From: Meinhardsimonia xiamenensis
GTDB taxonomy: Bacteria; Pseudomonadota; Alphaproteobacteria; Rhodobacterales; Rhodobacteraceae
DNA: 64,000 nucleotides
NCBI RefSeq assembly: GCF_900102905.1
Contig: NZ_FNFV01000006.1
Coordinates: 58,854-122,853, forward strand
Direction: 5' to 3'
The notes under the pieces were generated by a model. That model ran no database searches. It worked only from the letters and a program-made list of their open reading frames with translations, and had not been told where the DNA came from. The position numbers and the translations under genes were made by a program. Shown piece after piece: positions 57,465-64,000 of the stretch (within the stretch, counting starts at the first letter, position 1; each line of letters opens with the position of its first letter).

Positions 57465-58847
57465 TCATGCCAGGCGCTTTCTGAGATGGTAGGACCTGGG
57501 CCGCGTCAGCGACAGATACCCCAGCCGCGAGAGCGCCGCCCCGCGGCCGGTGTTCTTGCAGCCGGTCCAGCACAGGGCAGGGTCGAGATAGTCGCAGCGG
57601 TTCATGAAGACGGTGCCCGTCTCGATCCGCGCGCCGATGGCCCGCGCGCGCTCGGGATCGGCCGTCCAGAGCGAGGCGGTGAGCCCGTAGTCGCTGTCGT
57701 TCATGAGGCCGATGGCCTCCTCGTCGTCATCGACCGCCATGATGCCGACGACCGGGCCGAAGCTTTCCTCCCGCATCACGCGCATGGAGTGATCGACATT
57801 CGTCAGGATCTGCGGGCTGAGGTAGCAGCCGCCGTCATCGCCCTCGAAGGGCTCGAGATGGGCGCGCGCGCCGGCGGCGATCGCCTCATTGATCTGCTCA
57901 CGCACGAGGCGGGCGAAGCGGATGTTGGCCATCGGGCCGATGGTGGTCTCGGGGTCGAGCGGGTTGCCGAGCCTCATGCCGCGCACAAGTTCCACCGACT
58001 TTTCCACGAAGGCGTCGAAGAGGGGGCGGGCGACATAGATGCGTTCGATGCCGCAGCAGCACTGGCCGGAGTTGAACATCGCCCCGTCCATCAGAGTCTC
58101 GACGGCGGCGTCGAGATCGGCATCCTCCATCACGTAACCGGGATCCTTGCCGCCAAGCTCGAGCCCGAGCGGCGTGAAGGTGCCCGCGGCGGCGCGCTCG
58201 ATCGCCTGCCCGCCCTTCACCGAGCCGGTGAAGTTGACGAAGTCGAAGGATTTCGCCGCAATCAGCGCCTCGGTGGTCTCGTGATCGAGAAAGAGGTTCT
58301 GGAACACATCGGCCGGCACGCCCGCCGAGGTGAAGGCGCGCACCATGCGCTCGCCGGCCAGAAGCGTCTGGGTGGCGTGCTTGATGATCACCGCATTGCC
58401 GGCGATCAGGCCGGGCGCGACGGTGTTGATCGCGGTGAGATAGGGATAGTTCCAGGGCGCGATGACGAAGACGACCCCGAGCGGCTCGCGGGCGATGAAG
58501 CGGTGGAAGGCCTCCGACTCCTCGATGACCTCGGGCGCGAGGGCCGCTTCGGCGATTTCGGCCATGTAGCTTGCGCGCTCCTCCACGCCGCGAAACTCGC
58601 CGCCGTAGCGGACGGGCCGGCCCATCATCCAGGCCAGCTCCTCGACCATCTCCCGGCCCATGGCGCCAAGCGCGGCCACGCCCGCGCGCACCAGCGCCAC
58701 GCGCTCGGAGAGCGGGCGCGCGGCCCAGTCCTCTTGCGCGGCACGGGCGCGGGCAACGGCCTCGCGCGCCTCCTCGAGGCTTGCCACGGGGCGCTCGGCA
58801 TAGACCGAGCCGTCGACGGGGGAGATGCACTTGAGCGTCTTTGTCAT
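57465..58847 (-). CDS. NAD(P)-dependent aldehyde dehydrogenase
   Basis: The 460-residue ALDH-superfamily enzyme has N133 in APWNYP, the general base E230 in LELGGKDPGY and the nucleophile C264 within GQCCCG. It is slightly shorter than the 480-500 typical of betaine-aldehyde dehydrogenases. The stretch RCDYLDPALCWTGCKNTGRG near the end resembles the phenylacetaldehyde/succinate-semialdehyde-like group rather than BADH. Located between the ligase and alcohol dehydrogenase genes, it probably finishes oxidation of an amino-aldehyde or its gamma-glutamyl derivative. Confidence 0.9.
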   Translation of the reverse strand: MTKTLKCISPVDGSVYAERPVASLEEAREAVARARAAQEDWAARPLSERVALVRAGVAALGAMGREMVEELAWMMGRPVRYGGEFRGVEERASYMAEIAEAALAPEVIEESEAFHRFIAREPLGVVFVIAPWNYPYLTAINTVAPGLIAGNAVIIKHATQTLLAGERMVRAFTSAGVPADVFQNLFLDHETTEALIAAKSFDFVNFTGSVKGGQAIERAAAGTFTPLGLELGGKDPGYVMEDADLDAAVETLMDGAMFNSGQCCCGIERIYVARPLFDAFVEKSVELVRGMRLGNPLDPETTIGPMANIRFARLVREQINEAIAAGARAHLEPFEGDDGGCYLSPQILTNVDHSMRVMREESFGPVVGIMAVDDDEEAIGLMNDSDYGLTASLWTADPERARAIGARIETGTVFMNRCDYLDPALCWTGCKNTGRGAALSRLGYLSLTRPRSYHLRKRLA

Positions 58848-58878
58848 CGGGGGTTCTTTCGTTTCTGGTCTTGCCGGC

Positions 58879-60249
58879 TCAGGCCCGCTCGAAGCCGCGC
58901 GCGAGATCCCAGTCGGTCACCACGCGGTCGGCCTCGGAAATCTCCCATTCCGCGGCGTGCACATAATGCTCCACCACCTCCTCGCCGAAGGCCTCGCGCA
59001 GCATGGCCGAGCGTTTTGCCGCGCGGGCGGCATCGCGCAGGGTGCGGGGGATGACGCGGGCGCGGCGGGCCTGATAGGCATCGCCCCGGAACTCGGGCTC
59101 GAGCGCCATCTTCTCGTCGATGCCCTTGATCCCGGCGGCGATCTGCGCGGCGAAGGCGAGATAGGGGTTGAGATCGGCGCCACCGATGCGGTTCTCGACG
59201 CGCACCGCCTTCGTGCCCTCGCCGACGACGCGGAAACCGGCGGTGCGGTTGTCGCGTGACCAGACCATGCGGGTGGGGGCGAAGGTGCCGGCCACATAGC
59301 GCTTGTAGCTGTTGACGTAAGGCGCAAGGAACAGCGTCACCTCGGCGGCATGGGCGAGCAGCCCGGCGACGTAGTGGCGCATGGTCTCGGACATGCCGTG
59401 CTCGGCGTCCGGGTCGTAGAAGATGGGCGTGGCGCCATCGGCCGACCAGAGCGACTGGTGGATGTGGCAGGACGAGCCCGCCGCCGCGGTGTCATACTTG
59501 GCCATGAAGGTGACGGCATGGCCGTGGGCCCAGGCGATCTCCTTCACGCCGTGCTTGGTGATGACGTGGTTGTCGGCCGCCGTCAGAGCGCCAGCATAGC
59601 GCACGTTGATCTCTTCCTGCCCGGCCCAGGCCTCGCCCTTGGAGTTCTCCACCGGGATGCCGGCGCCATAAAGCCCGTTGCGGATGGCGCGCATCACCCC
59701 TTCCTCCTTGGCGGTCTGGAAGATGTGGTAGTCCTCGTTGTAGGCGCTCGCCGGCGTCAGGCCGCGATAGCCGCGGGCATGCGCCTCCTCGAAGCTGTGG
59801 CTGAAGAGGTAGAACTCGAGCTCCGAGGCCATCATCGCCGTCATGCGCCGCTCGGCGAGCCGGGCGAGCTGGCGCTTGAGGATGGCGCGGGGGGAGACGG
59901 CGATCTCCGCCTCGCCGTGGTGGTCGAGGATGTCGCACAGCACAAGCGCCGTGCCCTCGGCCCAGGGCAGACGCCGCAAGGTGGAAAGGTCGGGCTTCAT
60001 CATGTAATCGCCGTAGCCCTTCTCCCAGCTCGCGGTCTTGTAGCCGGGCACCGGTTCCATCTCCATGTCGACGGTGAGGAGATAGTTGCAGGAATGCGTC
60101 TCCTCATGGGCGGATTCCAGAAAGTGCGCGACATGGAAGCGCTTGCCCATCAGCCGGCCCTGCATGTCCACCTGGGCCATGATGACGGTGTCGATCTCGC
60201 CGGCTTCGGCCAGCCCGCTCAGTTCCTTCAGTGTCAGCAGTCCCGGCAT
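58879..60249 (-). CDS. glutamine synthetase family protein (gamma-glutamylamide-synthetase-like)
   Basis: The 456-residue GS-fold ligase has the metal-binding MASELEFYLF, the ammonium/amine-site region SSCHIHQSLW and the ATP/phosphate segment RMVWSRDNRTAGFR. The tyrosine-adenylylation loop of GlnA is not evident. Members of this branch glutamylate amines such as putrescine, isopropylamine or ethanolamine. With an alcohol and an aldehyde dehydrogenase downstream it fits a gamma-glutamylated amino-alcohol pathway. The exact amine cannot be told. Confidence 0.85.
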   Translation of the reverse strand: MPGLLTLKELSGLAEAGEIDTVIMAQVDMQGRLMGKRFHVAHFLESAHEETHSCNYLLTVDMEMEPVPGYKTASWEKGYGDYMMKPDLSTLRRLPWAEGTALVLCDILDHHGEAEIAVSPRAILKRQLARLAERRMTAMMASELEFYLFSHSFEEAHARGYRGLTPASAYNEDYHIFQTAKEEGVMRAIRNGLYGAGIPVENSKGEAWAGQEEINVRYAGALTAADNHVITKHGVKEIAWAHGHAVTFMAKYDTAAAGSSCHIHQSLWSADGATPIFYDPDAEHGMSETMRHYVAGLLAHAAEVTLFLAPYVNSYKRYVAGTFAPTRMVWSRDNRTAGFRVVGEGTKAVRVENRIGGADLNPYLAFAAQIAAGIKGIDEKMALEPEFRGDAYQARRARVIPRTLRDAARAAKRSAMLREAFGEEVVEHYVHAAEWEISEADRVVTDWDLARGFERA

Positions 60250-60293
60250 CGCGCCTTGTCCCTCGTCTCGTGGCTGTCACCTGGTGTCGGTCG

Positions 60294-60319
60294 GGACCGG
60301 CCCGCAGCGGGGCCGGTCC
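60294..60319 (-). terminator. hairpin between dctP and the GS-like gene (second of two)
   Basis: GGACCGGCCC and GGGCCGGTCC form a perfect 10-bp stem with a 6-base loop. It lies about 45 bases before the ligase start. With no U-tract it may attenuate rather than stop transcription, keeping binding-protein mRNA more abundant than the downstream genes. Confidence 0.5.
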
Positions 60320-60328
60320 TGTCGTCCT

Positions 60329-60362
60329 GAGGCGCGGAGACCCCCGCAGCGCGGGGCGCCTC
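60329..60362 (-). terminator. hairpin at the dctP stop codon (first of two)
   Basis: CCCCGC and GCGGGG form the inner stem, and GAGGCG and CGCCTC extend it after a 7-base one-sided bulge. The outer arm reaches into the dctP stop codon. It probably stabilises the 3' end of dctP mRNA or causes partial termination. Confidence 0.45.
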
Positions 60363-61392
60363 AGCTGTAGCGGTAGGGCGGGCCAGCCTTCTCCATTACC
60401 TCGTTGTACTCGCGGATCTTGGCCACGACGCGTGCCTTGACCTCCGATTCGGCGGCGATCTCGTCCCAGAACTTCTTCGCCTCGGCCTCCACCTGCGCCC
60501 ACTCCTCGGCCGGGATGGTGGTGAGCTTGAGCTTGTCGCCATTGACGCGCAGCGCCGCCTCGCCGCCCCAGTACCACCACTGGCGGTAGTAGTGCGAGGC
60601 ATCGGCGCAGACCTGGAACAGCGTCTTGAGGTCGTCGGGCAGCTCGTTCCAGCGCTCCATGTTGGCGAAGAAATGCCCGATCCAGGCGCCGGAGATGTTG
60701 TTGGTGAGGAAGTAGTTGGTCACATCCGCCCAGCCGACGGTGTAATCCTCGGTGATCCCCGACCAGGCGATGCCGTCAAGTTCGCCGGTCTGCAACGCCA
60801 CCTCGACATCCTCCCAAGGCAGGGTCACCGGCACCACGCCGAAGCGGCTGAGGAAGCGCCCGGCGGTGGGGAAGGTGAAGATGCGCTTGCCCTGCAGGTC
60901 GGCAAGGCTGTTGATCGGCTCCTTCGTGGCGAAGTGGCAGGGATCCCACGAGCCGGCGGAGATGTGCTTGACGCCGACCTTGGCGTATTCCTCCTCCCAG
61001 ATCTCCTTCAGCCCGTACTGATTGAACAGCACCGGCACGTCGAGCGAGTAGCGCAGCGCGAAGGGGAAGTAGCCGCCGAACACCGTCACCTCGGTCGGCG
61101 AGGCCATCGAATCGTCGTCCGACTGCACCGCGTCGATGGTGCCGCGCTGCATGGCGCGGAAGAGCTCGCCCGTGGGCACCAGCTGATCGGCGAAGAAGAG
61201 CTCGATCTGCATGCGGTCACCGGCGATCTTGTTGAACATCTCGATATGCGGCTTGATCACATGCTCGGCAAGCGCCGGGCCGGCATAGGTCTGCATGCGC
61301 CAGCGGATGGTCGATTGCGCGATGGCCGGCGCGGCGAGAGTCGCGGGCGCGGCGGCGGCCGCACCGGCAATGAAGTTGCGTCTTGTCGTCAT
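60361..61392 (-). CDS. dctP: TRAP transporter substrate-binding protein (DctP family)
   Basis: The 343-residue periplasmic binding protein has a Tat-type signal (TTRRNFIAG, then an Ala-rich stretch cut near AIAQS). The ligand-fold region includes GKRIFTFPTAGRFLSRFG, whose Arg usually binds a ligand carboxylate, and an aromatic-rich stretch around DGIAWSGITEDYTVGW that could line a cationic ligand. ATG 61392 lies 8 bases from AGGAGG; a GTG three codons earlier would overlap that site. It follows dctM. Confidence 0.9.
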   Translation of the reverse strand: MTTRRNFIAGAAAAAPATLAAPAIAQSTIRWRMQTYAGPALAEHVIKPHIEMFNKIAGDRMQIELFFADQLVPTGELFRAMQRGTIDAVQSDDDSMASPTEVTVFGGYFPFALRYSLDVPVLFNQYGLKEIWEEEYAKVGVKHISAGSWDPCHFATKEPINSLADLQGKRIFTFPTAGRFLSRFGVVPVTLPWEDVEVALQTGELDGIAWSGITEDYTVGWADVTNYFLTNNISGAWIGHFFANMERWNELPDDLKTLFQVCADASHYYRQWWYWGGEAALRVNGDKLKLTTIPAEEWAQVEAEAKKFWDEIAAESEVKARVVAKIREYNEVMEKAGPPYRYS

Positions 61393-61435
61393 GGTCTTCA
61401 CCTCCTTTTGTCTGCTCGCCTCTGTCTTGTCTCCG

Positions 61436-61452
61436 GCCGCGTGGACCGCGGC
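61436..61452 (-). terminator. short hairpin between dctM and dctP
   Basis: GCCGCG and CGCGGC form a 6-bp stem with a 5-base loop in the 75-base gap. It may help set different levels of dctM and dctP mRNA. Confidence 0.3.
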
Positions 61453-61467
61453 TTCTGAGCGCTGATC

Positions 61468-62790
61468 TCACTTGTTGTAGACGTATTCGGGCAGCCACAG
61501 CGCGATTTCAGGAAAGATCATCACCAGCGCCAGAGCCATGACCATCACGCCGACGAACGGAAAGATGGAGCGGTAGATGTCGCCGAGCGAAATCTCCGGC
61601 GGCGCCATTGCCCGCATCAGGAACAGGTTGTAGCCGAAGGGCGGCGTCATGTAGGCGATCTGGGTGGTGATGGTATAGAGCACGCCATACCAGATCAGGT
61701 CGAACCCCAGCTGATGGACAAGCGGCACATAGAGTGGCGCCACGATCACCAGCATCGCGGTGTCGTCCAGGAAAGTGCCCATAAGCAGGAAGCTCAGCTG
61801 CATCAGGATCAGGATCGTCCAGGGGTCGAGCCCCCACTGGCCCACAAACAGGTTCTCGATCGCCTTCACCGCGCCGAGCCCGTCGAACACCGCGCCGAAG
61901 CCGAGGGCGGCGAGGATGATCCACATGAACATGCAGGTGACGCCGAGCGTGTTGCGCACCGAGGTCTCGAACACCTCCCGCGTCATCCTGCCTTTCAGCA
62001 CTGCAGCGAGGAATGCCGTCATCGCCCCGATCGCCGAGCTTTCCACGAGGGAGGTCCAGCCATTGATGAAGGGCACCATCATCGCCCCGAAGATCGCCAG
62101 TGGCAGGATGCCCGCGCGCAGGAGCCGGAGCTTTTCGGCCAGCGGCACGTCGCGCTCCTCGGCGGGCAGGACCGGACCCAGATGCGGCTGCAGGCGGCAG
62201 CGGATGCCGATGTATATGATGAAGAGAGCGGCCATCATCAGCCCCGGTAGCACGCCGGCAAGCCACAGCTGCCCGACCGGCTGGCGGGCGATCATGGCAT
62301 AGAGCACCAGCACCACCGAGGGTGGCACCAGAATCCCGAGGCTCGATCCGGCCTGGATCACCCCTGTGACCATAAGCTTGTCGTAGCCGCGACGCAGCAG
62401 TTCGGGCAAAGCGATGGTCGCGCCTATGGCCATGCCGGCGACCGACAGCCCGTTCATTGCCGAGATCAGTACCATCAGCCCGATGGTGCCGATGGCCAGC
62501 CCGCCGGGCACTGGTCCCATCCACACATGGAACATGCGGTAGAGATCATCGGCGATCCGGCTTTCGCTGAGCACATAGCCCATGAAGATGAACATCGGCA
62601 GCGTCAGGAGCGGATACCACTTCATCAGCTTCATCGCCGCCGAGAAGGGGATGTCGACGCCGCCGGTGCCGTAGAGGAAAACCGCCCCCGCCGCCGCCAC
62701 CGCGCCGATCGCGGCAAAGACCCGCTGGCCGGTCATCAACAGCAGCATCATCGCCGAGAACATGATGACCGCGATCGCCTCGTGGCTCAT
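61468..62790 (-). CDS. dctM: TRAP transporter large permease subunit (DctM)
   Basis: The 440-residue protein with about twelve membrane helices is the sodium-driven transport core of the TRAP system. Family features include LPMFIFMGYVLSESRIADDL, MGTFLDDTAMLVIVAPLY and TPPFGYNLFLMRAM. The ATG at 62790 overlaps the dctQ stop by four bases. Confidence 0.93.
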   Translation of the reverse strand: MSHEAIAVIMFSAMMLLLMTGQRVFAAIGAVAAAGAVFLYGTGGVDIPFSAAMKLMKWYPLLTLPMFIFMGYVLSESRIADDLYRMFHVWMGPVPGGLAIGTIGLMVLISAMNGLSVAGMAIGATIALPELLRRGYDKLMVTGVIQAGSSLGILVPPSVVLVLYAMIARQPVGQLWLAGVLPGLMMAALFIIYIGIRCRLQPHLGPVLPAEERDVPLAEKLRLLRAGILPLAIFGAMMVPFINGWTSLVESSAIGAMTAFLAAVLKGRMTREVFETSVRNTLGVTCMFMWIILAALGFGAVFDGLGAVKAIENLFVGQWGLDPWTILILMQLSFLLMGTFLDDTAMLVIVAPLYVPLVHQLGFDLIWYGVLYTITTQIAYMTPPFGYNLFLMRAMAPPEISLGDIYRSIFPFVGVMVMALALVMIFPEIALWLPEYVYNK

Positions 62791-63458
62791 GCCGTGCTCC
62801 TGTCGCTGTCCTTGGCGGGGTCCTTGCCGGGCGCGCGAATCACCTCGGCCCGCGCGCCGCGCCCGATCTCGAGCCCGCGCATGCGGGCGAGATCCTTGAA
62901 GAATTCGGCCGTGGCCTGCAGCAGCATCAGGAAGATGCCGATCACCATCACCACCTTGATCGGCCACATGTAGGGCCGCCAGGCGGTGGAGGAGCGCTCG
63001 AGCCGCCCGATCACCTCTCCGGCCGCCTCCGGCCCGCCGCTCAGAAAGGCCATGGCGAGATCGCGGAAGAAGGCGAAGGGCTCGGTGCCCCAGTAGCCCA
63101 GCGAATAGGCCGTCGAGCCGATGGCGCCATAGAGCAGCACCGCGAGGTAGAACAGAAGGAAGAACACCATGAAGGCGTCCACCATCGCCTTGCGGCGCGC
63201 GCTCCAGCCGCCATAGATGAGGTCCATGCGCACATTCGTGCCCATCTGGATCGAGTAGGGCCCGCCGAGGATGTAATAGGCGACCATCAGGAACTGCGCG
63301 GTCTCCAGCGTCCAGTGCGCGGGCAGGAAGGCGACCTTCGAGATCGAGGACCACATCAGTACCGCGATCATCACGAAGATCAGATACATCGTCGCCCGGC
63401 CGATGCGGTAGTTGAGCGACTCGACGGCACGTACATATGCAACGATGATCCGGGGCAT
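62787..63458 (-). CDS. dctQ: TRAP transporter small permease subunit (DctQ)
   Basis: The 223-residue protein has four membrane helices with the family pattern (SIQMGTNVRMDLIYGGWSAR after helix 2). A region of about 30 residues before the last helix (GGPEAAGEVIGRLERSSTA) is longer than in short DctQ proteins. The ATG at 63458 has no Shine-Dalgarno sequence. A perfect TTGACA lies 34-39 bases upstream, so the mRNA may have a very short leader. An insertion sequence ends 91 bases upstream. Confidence 0.88.
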   Translation of the reverse strand: MPRIIVAYVRAVESLNYRIGRATMYLIFVMIAVLMWSSISKVAFLPAHWTLETAQFLMVAYYILGGPYSIQMGTNVRMDLIYGGWSARRKAMVDAFMVFFLLFYLAVLLYGAIGSTAYSLGYWGTEPFAFFRDLAMAFLSGGPEAAGEVIGRLERSSTAWRPYMWPIKVVMVIGIFLMLLQATAEFFKDLARMRGLEIGRGARAEVIRAPGKDPAKDSDRSTA

Positions 63459-63466
63459 CGCGCGGG

Positions 63467-63497
63467 ATTTGGCGCGACGAAAGGGCCACTTGTCAAT
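63467..63497 (-). promoter_or_regulatory. possible promoter of the dctQMP operon
   Basis: On the reverse strand TTGACA (63492-63497) is a perfect -35 box. The matching -10 is poor (CCAAAT or GCCAAA at 18-19 bases). Transcription would begin only a few bases before the dctQ ATG. Confidence 0.3.
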
Positions 63498-63549
63498 AGC
63501 ACCTTGGTGAGGGAAGGCGCGGTACACCCGGCGACATCGTCGCTGCCCC

Positions 63550-64000
63550 TGACCTGCCCCCCGGTCGTCCCTCGTTCATAACGAGAGTCCTTGGGGTTGA
63601 TAGTGGTCGCTTTGGGCGTGGGCAAGCGCGCCGGGCGCGGAGCCCTCAGATTGCTCAAGCGCCCGGCGCGCGTCGGATGGGGTCATCCCGCCGAGCGAGG
63701 AATGCGGCCTGACGTTGTTGTAGTCGTAGCGCCAAGGGGCCAGGGTCCGTCGGGCGTCGACCAGGCTGTCGAAGATTTCCTCATTGAGGCATTCGTCGCG
63801 CAGGCTGCCGTTGAAGCTCTCGATGAAGGCGTTCTGCTGCGGCTTGCCCGGGTCGATGCAATGCCACTCGACGCCGTTGTCCTTGGCCCACTTCAGGACG
63901 GCCTTGCTGGTGAACTCGGTGCCATTGTCGGTCACGATGCTCTCGGGCCTGCCATAGAGCCGCACCAGCGCGTCCAACTCCCGCGTGATCCGGTCGCCGG
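63550..64000 (-). mobile_element. IS3-family insertion sequence, partial
   Basis: The element runs off the right edge. Its inner end is placed at 63550, where TGACCTGCCCCCCGG begins; this looks like an IS3-family terminal inverted repeat (ends in TGA, C-rich), 26 bases from the transposase stop. The other end and the target duplication are outside the window. Confidence 0.7.
63576..64000 (-). CDS. IS3-family transposase OrfB, C-terminal part
   Basis: The visible 141 residues are the C-terminal part of the integrase-core transposase. The second DDE Asp lies in VTDNGTEF and the Glu in [14 protein letters not shown], followed by [17 protein letters not shown]. The first catalytic Asp and OrfA lie beyond the window. 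The frame is open to the right edge. The gene is transcribed toward dctQ. Confidence 0.9.
   Translation of the reverse strand, partial: GDRITRELDALVRLYGRPESIVTDNGTEFTSKAVLKWAKDNGVEWHCIDPGKPQQNAFIESFNGSLRDECLNEEIFDSLVDARRTLAPWRYDYNNVRPHSSLGGMTPSDARRALEQSEGSAPGALAHAQSDHYQPQGLSL

Overview
The window is a GC-rich chromosomal segment of an alphaproteobacterium, almost certainly a member of the Rhodobacteraceae. The evidence is gene order: trgA-trgB-cysK (the tellurite-resistance arrangement described in Rhodobacter sphaeroides), a complete 14-gene nuo operon with small reading frames between the subunit genes and followed by birA-coaX-rnj, and the pyrH-frr-uppS-cdsA-dxr-rseP-bamA-skp-fabZ block. 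The genus cannot be told from the sequence alone. No tRNA, rRNA or CRISPR array is visible, and no gene-free stretch exceeds 300 bases.

Region 1 (1-6988) holds the end of a class-V aminotransferase-fold gene, trgA, trgB, cysK, a large MscS-type channel, an AlaX editing protein and an unknown membrane protein. Region 2 (7182-24826) is the respiratory complex I operon nuoA-N, all on the + strand. Six extra small genes sit inside it: three predicted lipoproteins, two small membrane proteins and a membrane-anchored helix-hairpin-helix (HhH) protein. The same HhH domain is fused to the C-terminus of NuoE. birA, coaX and rnj follow with minimal spacing.

Region 3 (28078-36144) is mixed housekeeping: xerD, a 522-residue unknown protein with an overlapping 44-residue membrane peptide gene upstream, aroK-aroB, a CBS-domain site-2 protease, ssb, an AraC regulator and miaA. 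Region 4 (36256-45832) is the translation, isoprenoid and envelope block pyrH-frr-uppS-cdsA-dxr-rseP, a 42-residue membrane peptide gene, then bamA-skp-fabZ behind a strong terminator and a good promoter. The usual lpxA-lpxB continuation after fabZ is not present.

Region 5 (45873-63549) looks like an accessory catabolic island lying between an intergenic repeat next to fabZ and an IS3-family insertion sequence. A LysR regulator faces an operon of two dimethylglycine-dehydrogenase-like flavoproteins, a medium-chain reductase, a betaine-homocysteine-methyltransferase-like protein and an MttB-family methyltransferase without an in-frame amber codon. A convergent operon carries a TRAP transporter (dctQMP), a glutamine-synthetase-like ligase, an aldehyde dehydrogenase, a stress-like protein and an iron-containing alcohol dehydrogenase. 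Together they read as an inducible system for importing an N-methylated (quaternary ammonium) compound, moving its methyl groups to one-carbon carriers and oxidising the remaining amino-alcohol skeleton. The substrate is unknown. Region 6 (63550-64000) is the end of the insertion sequence.
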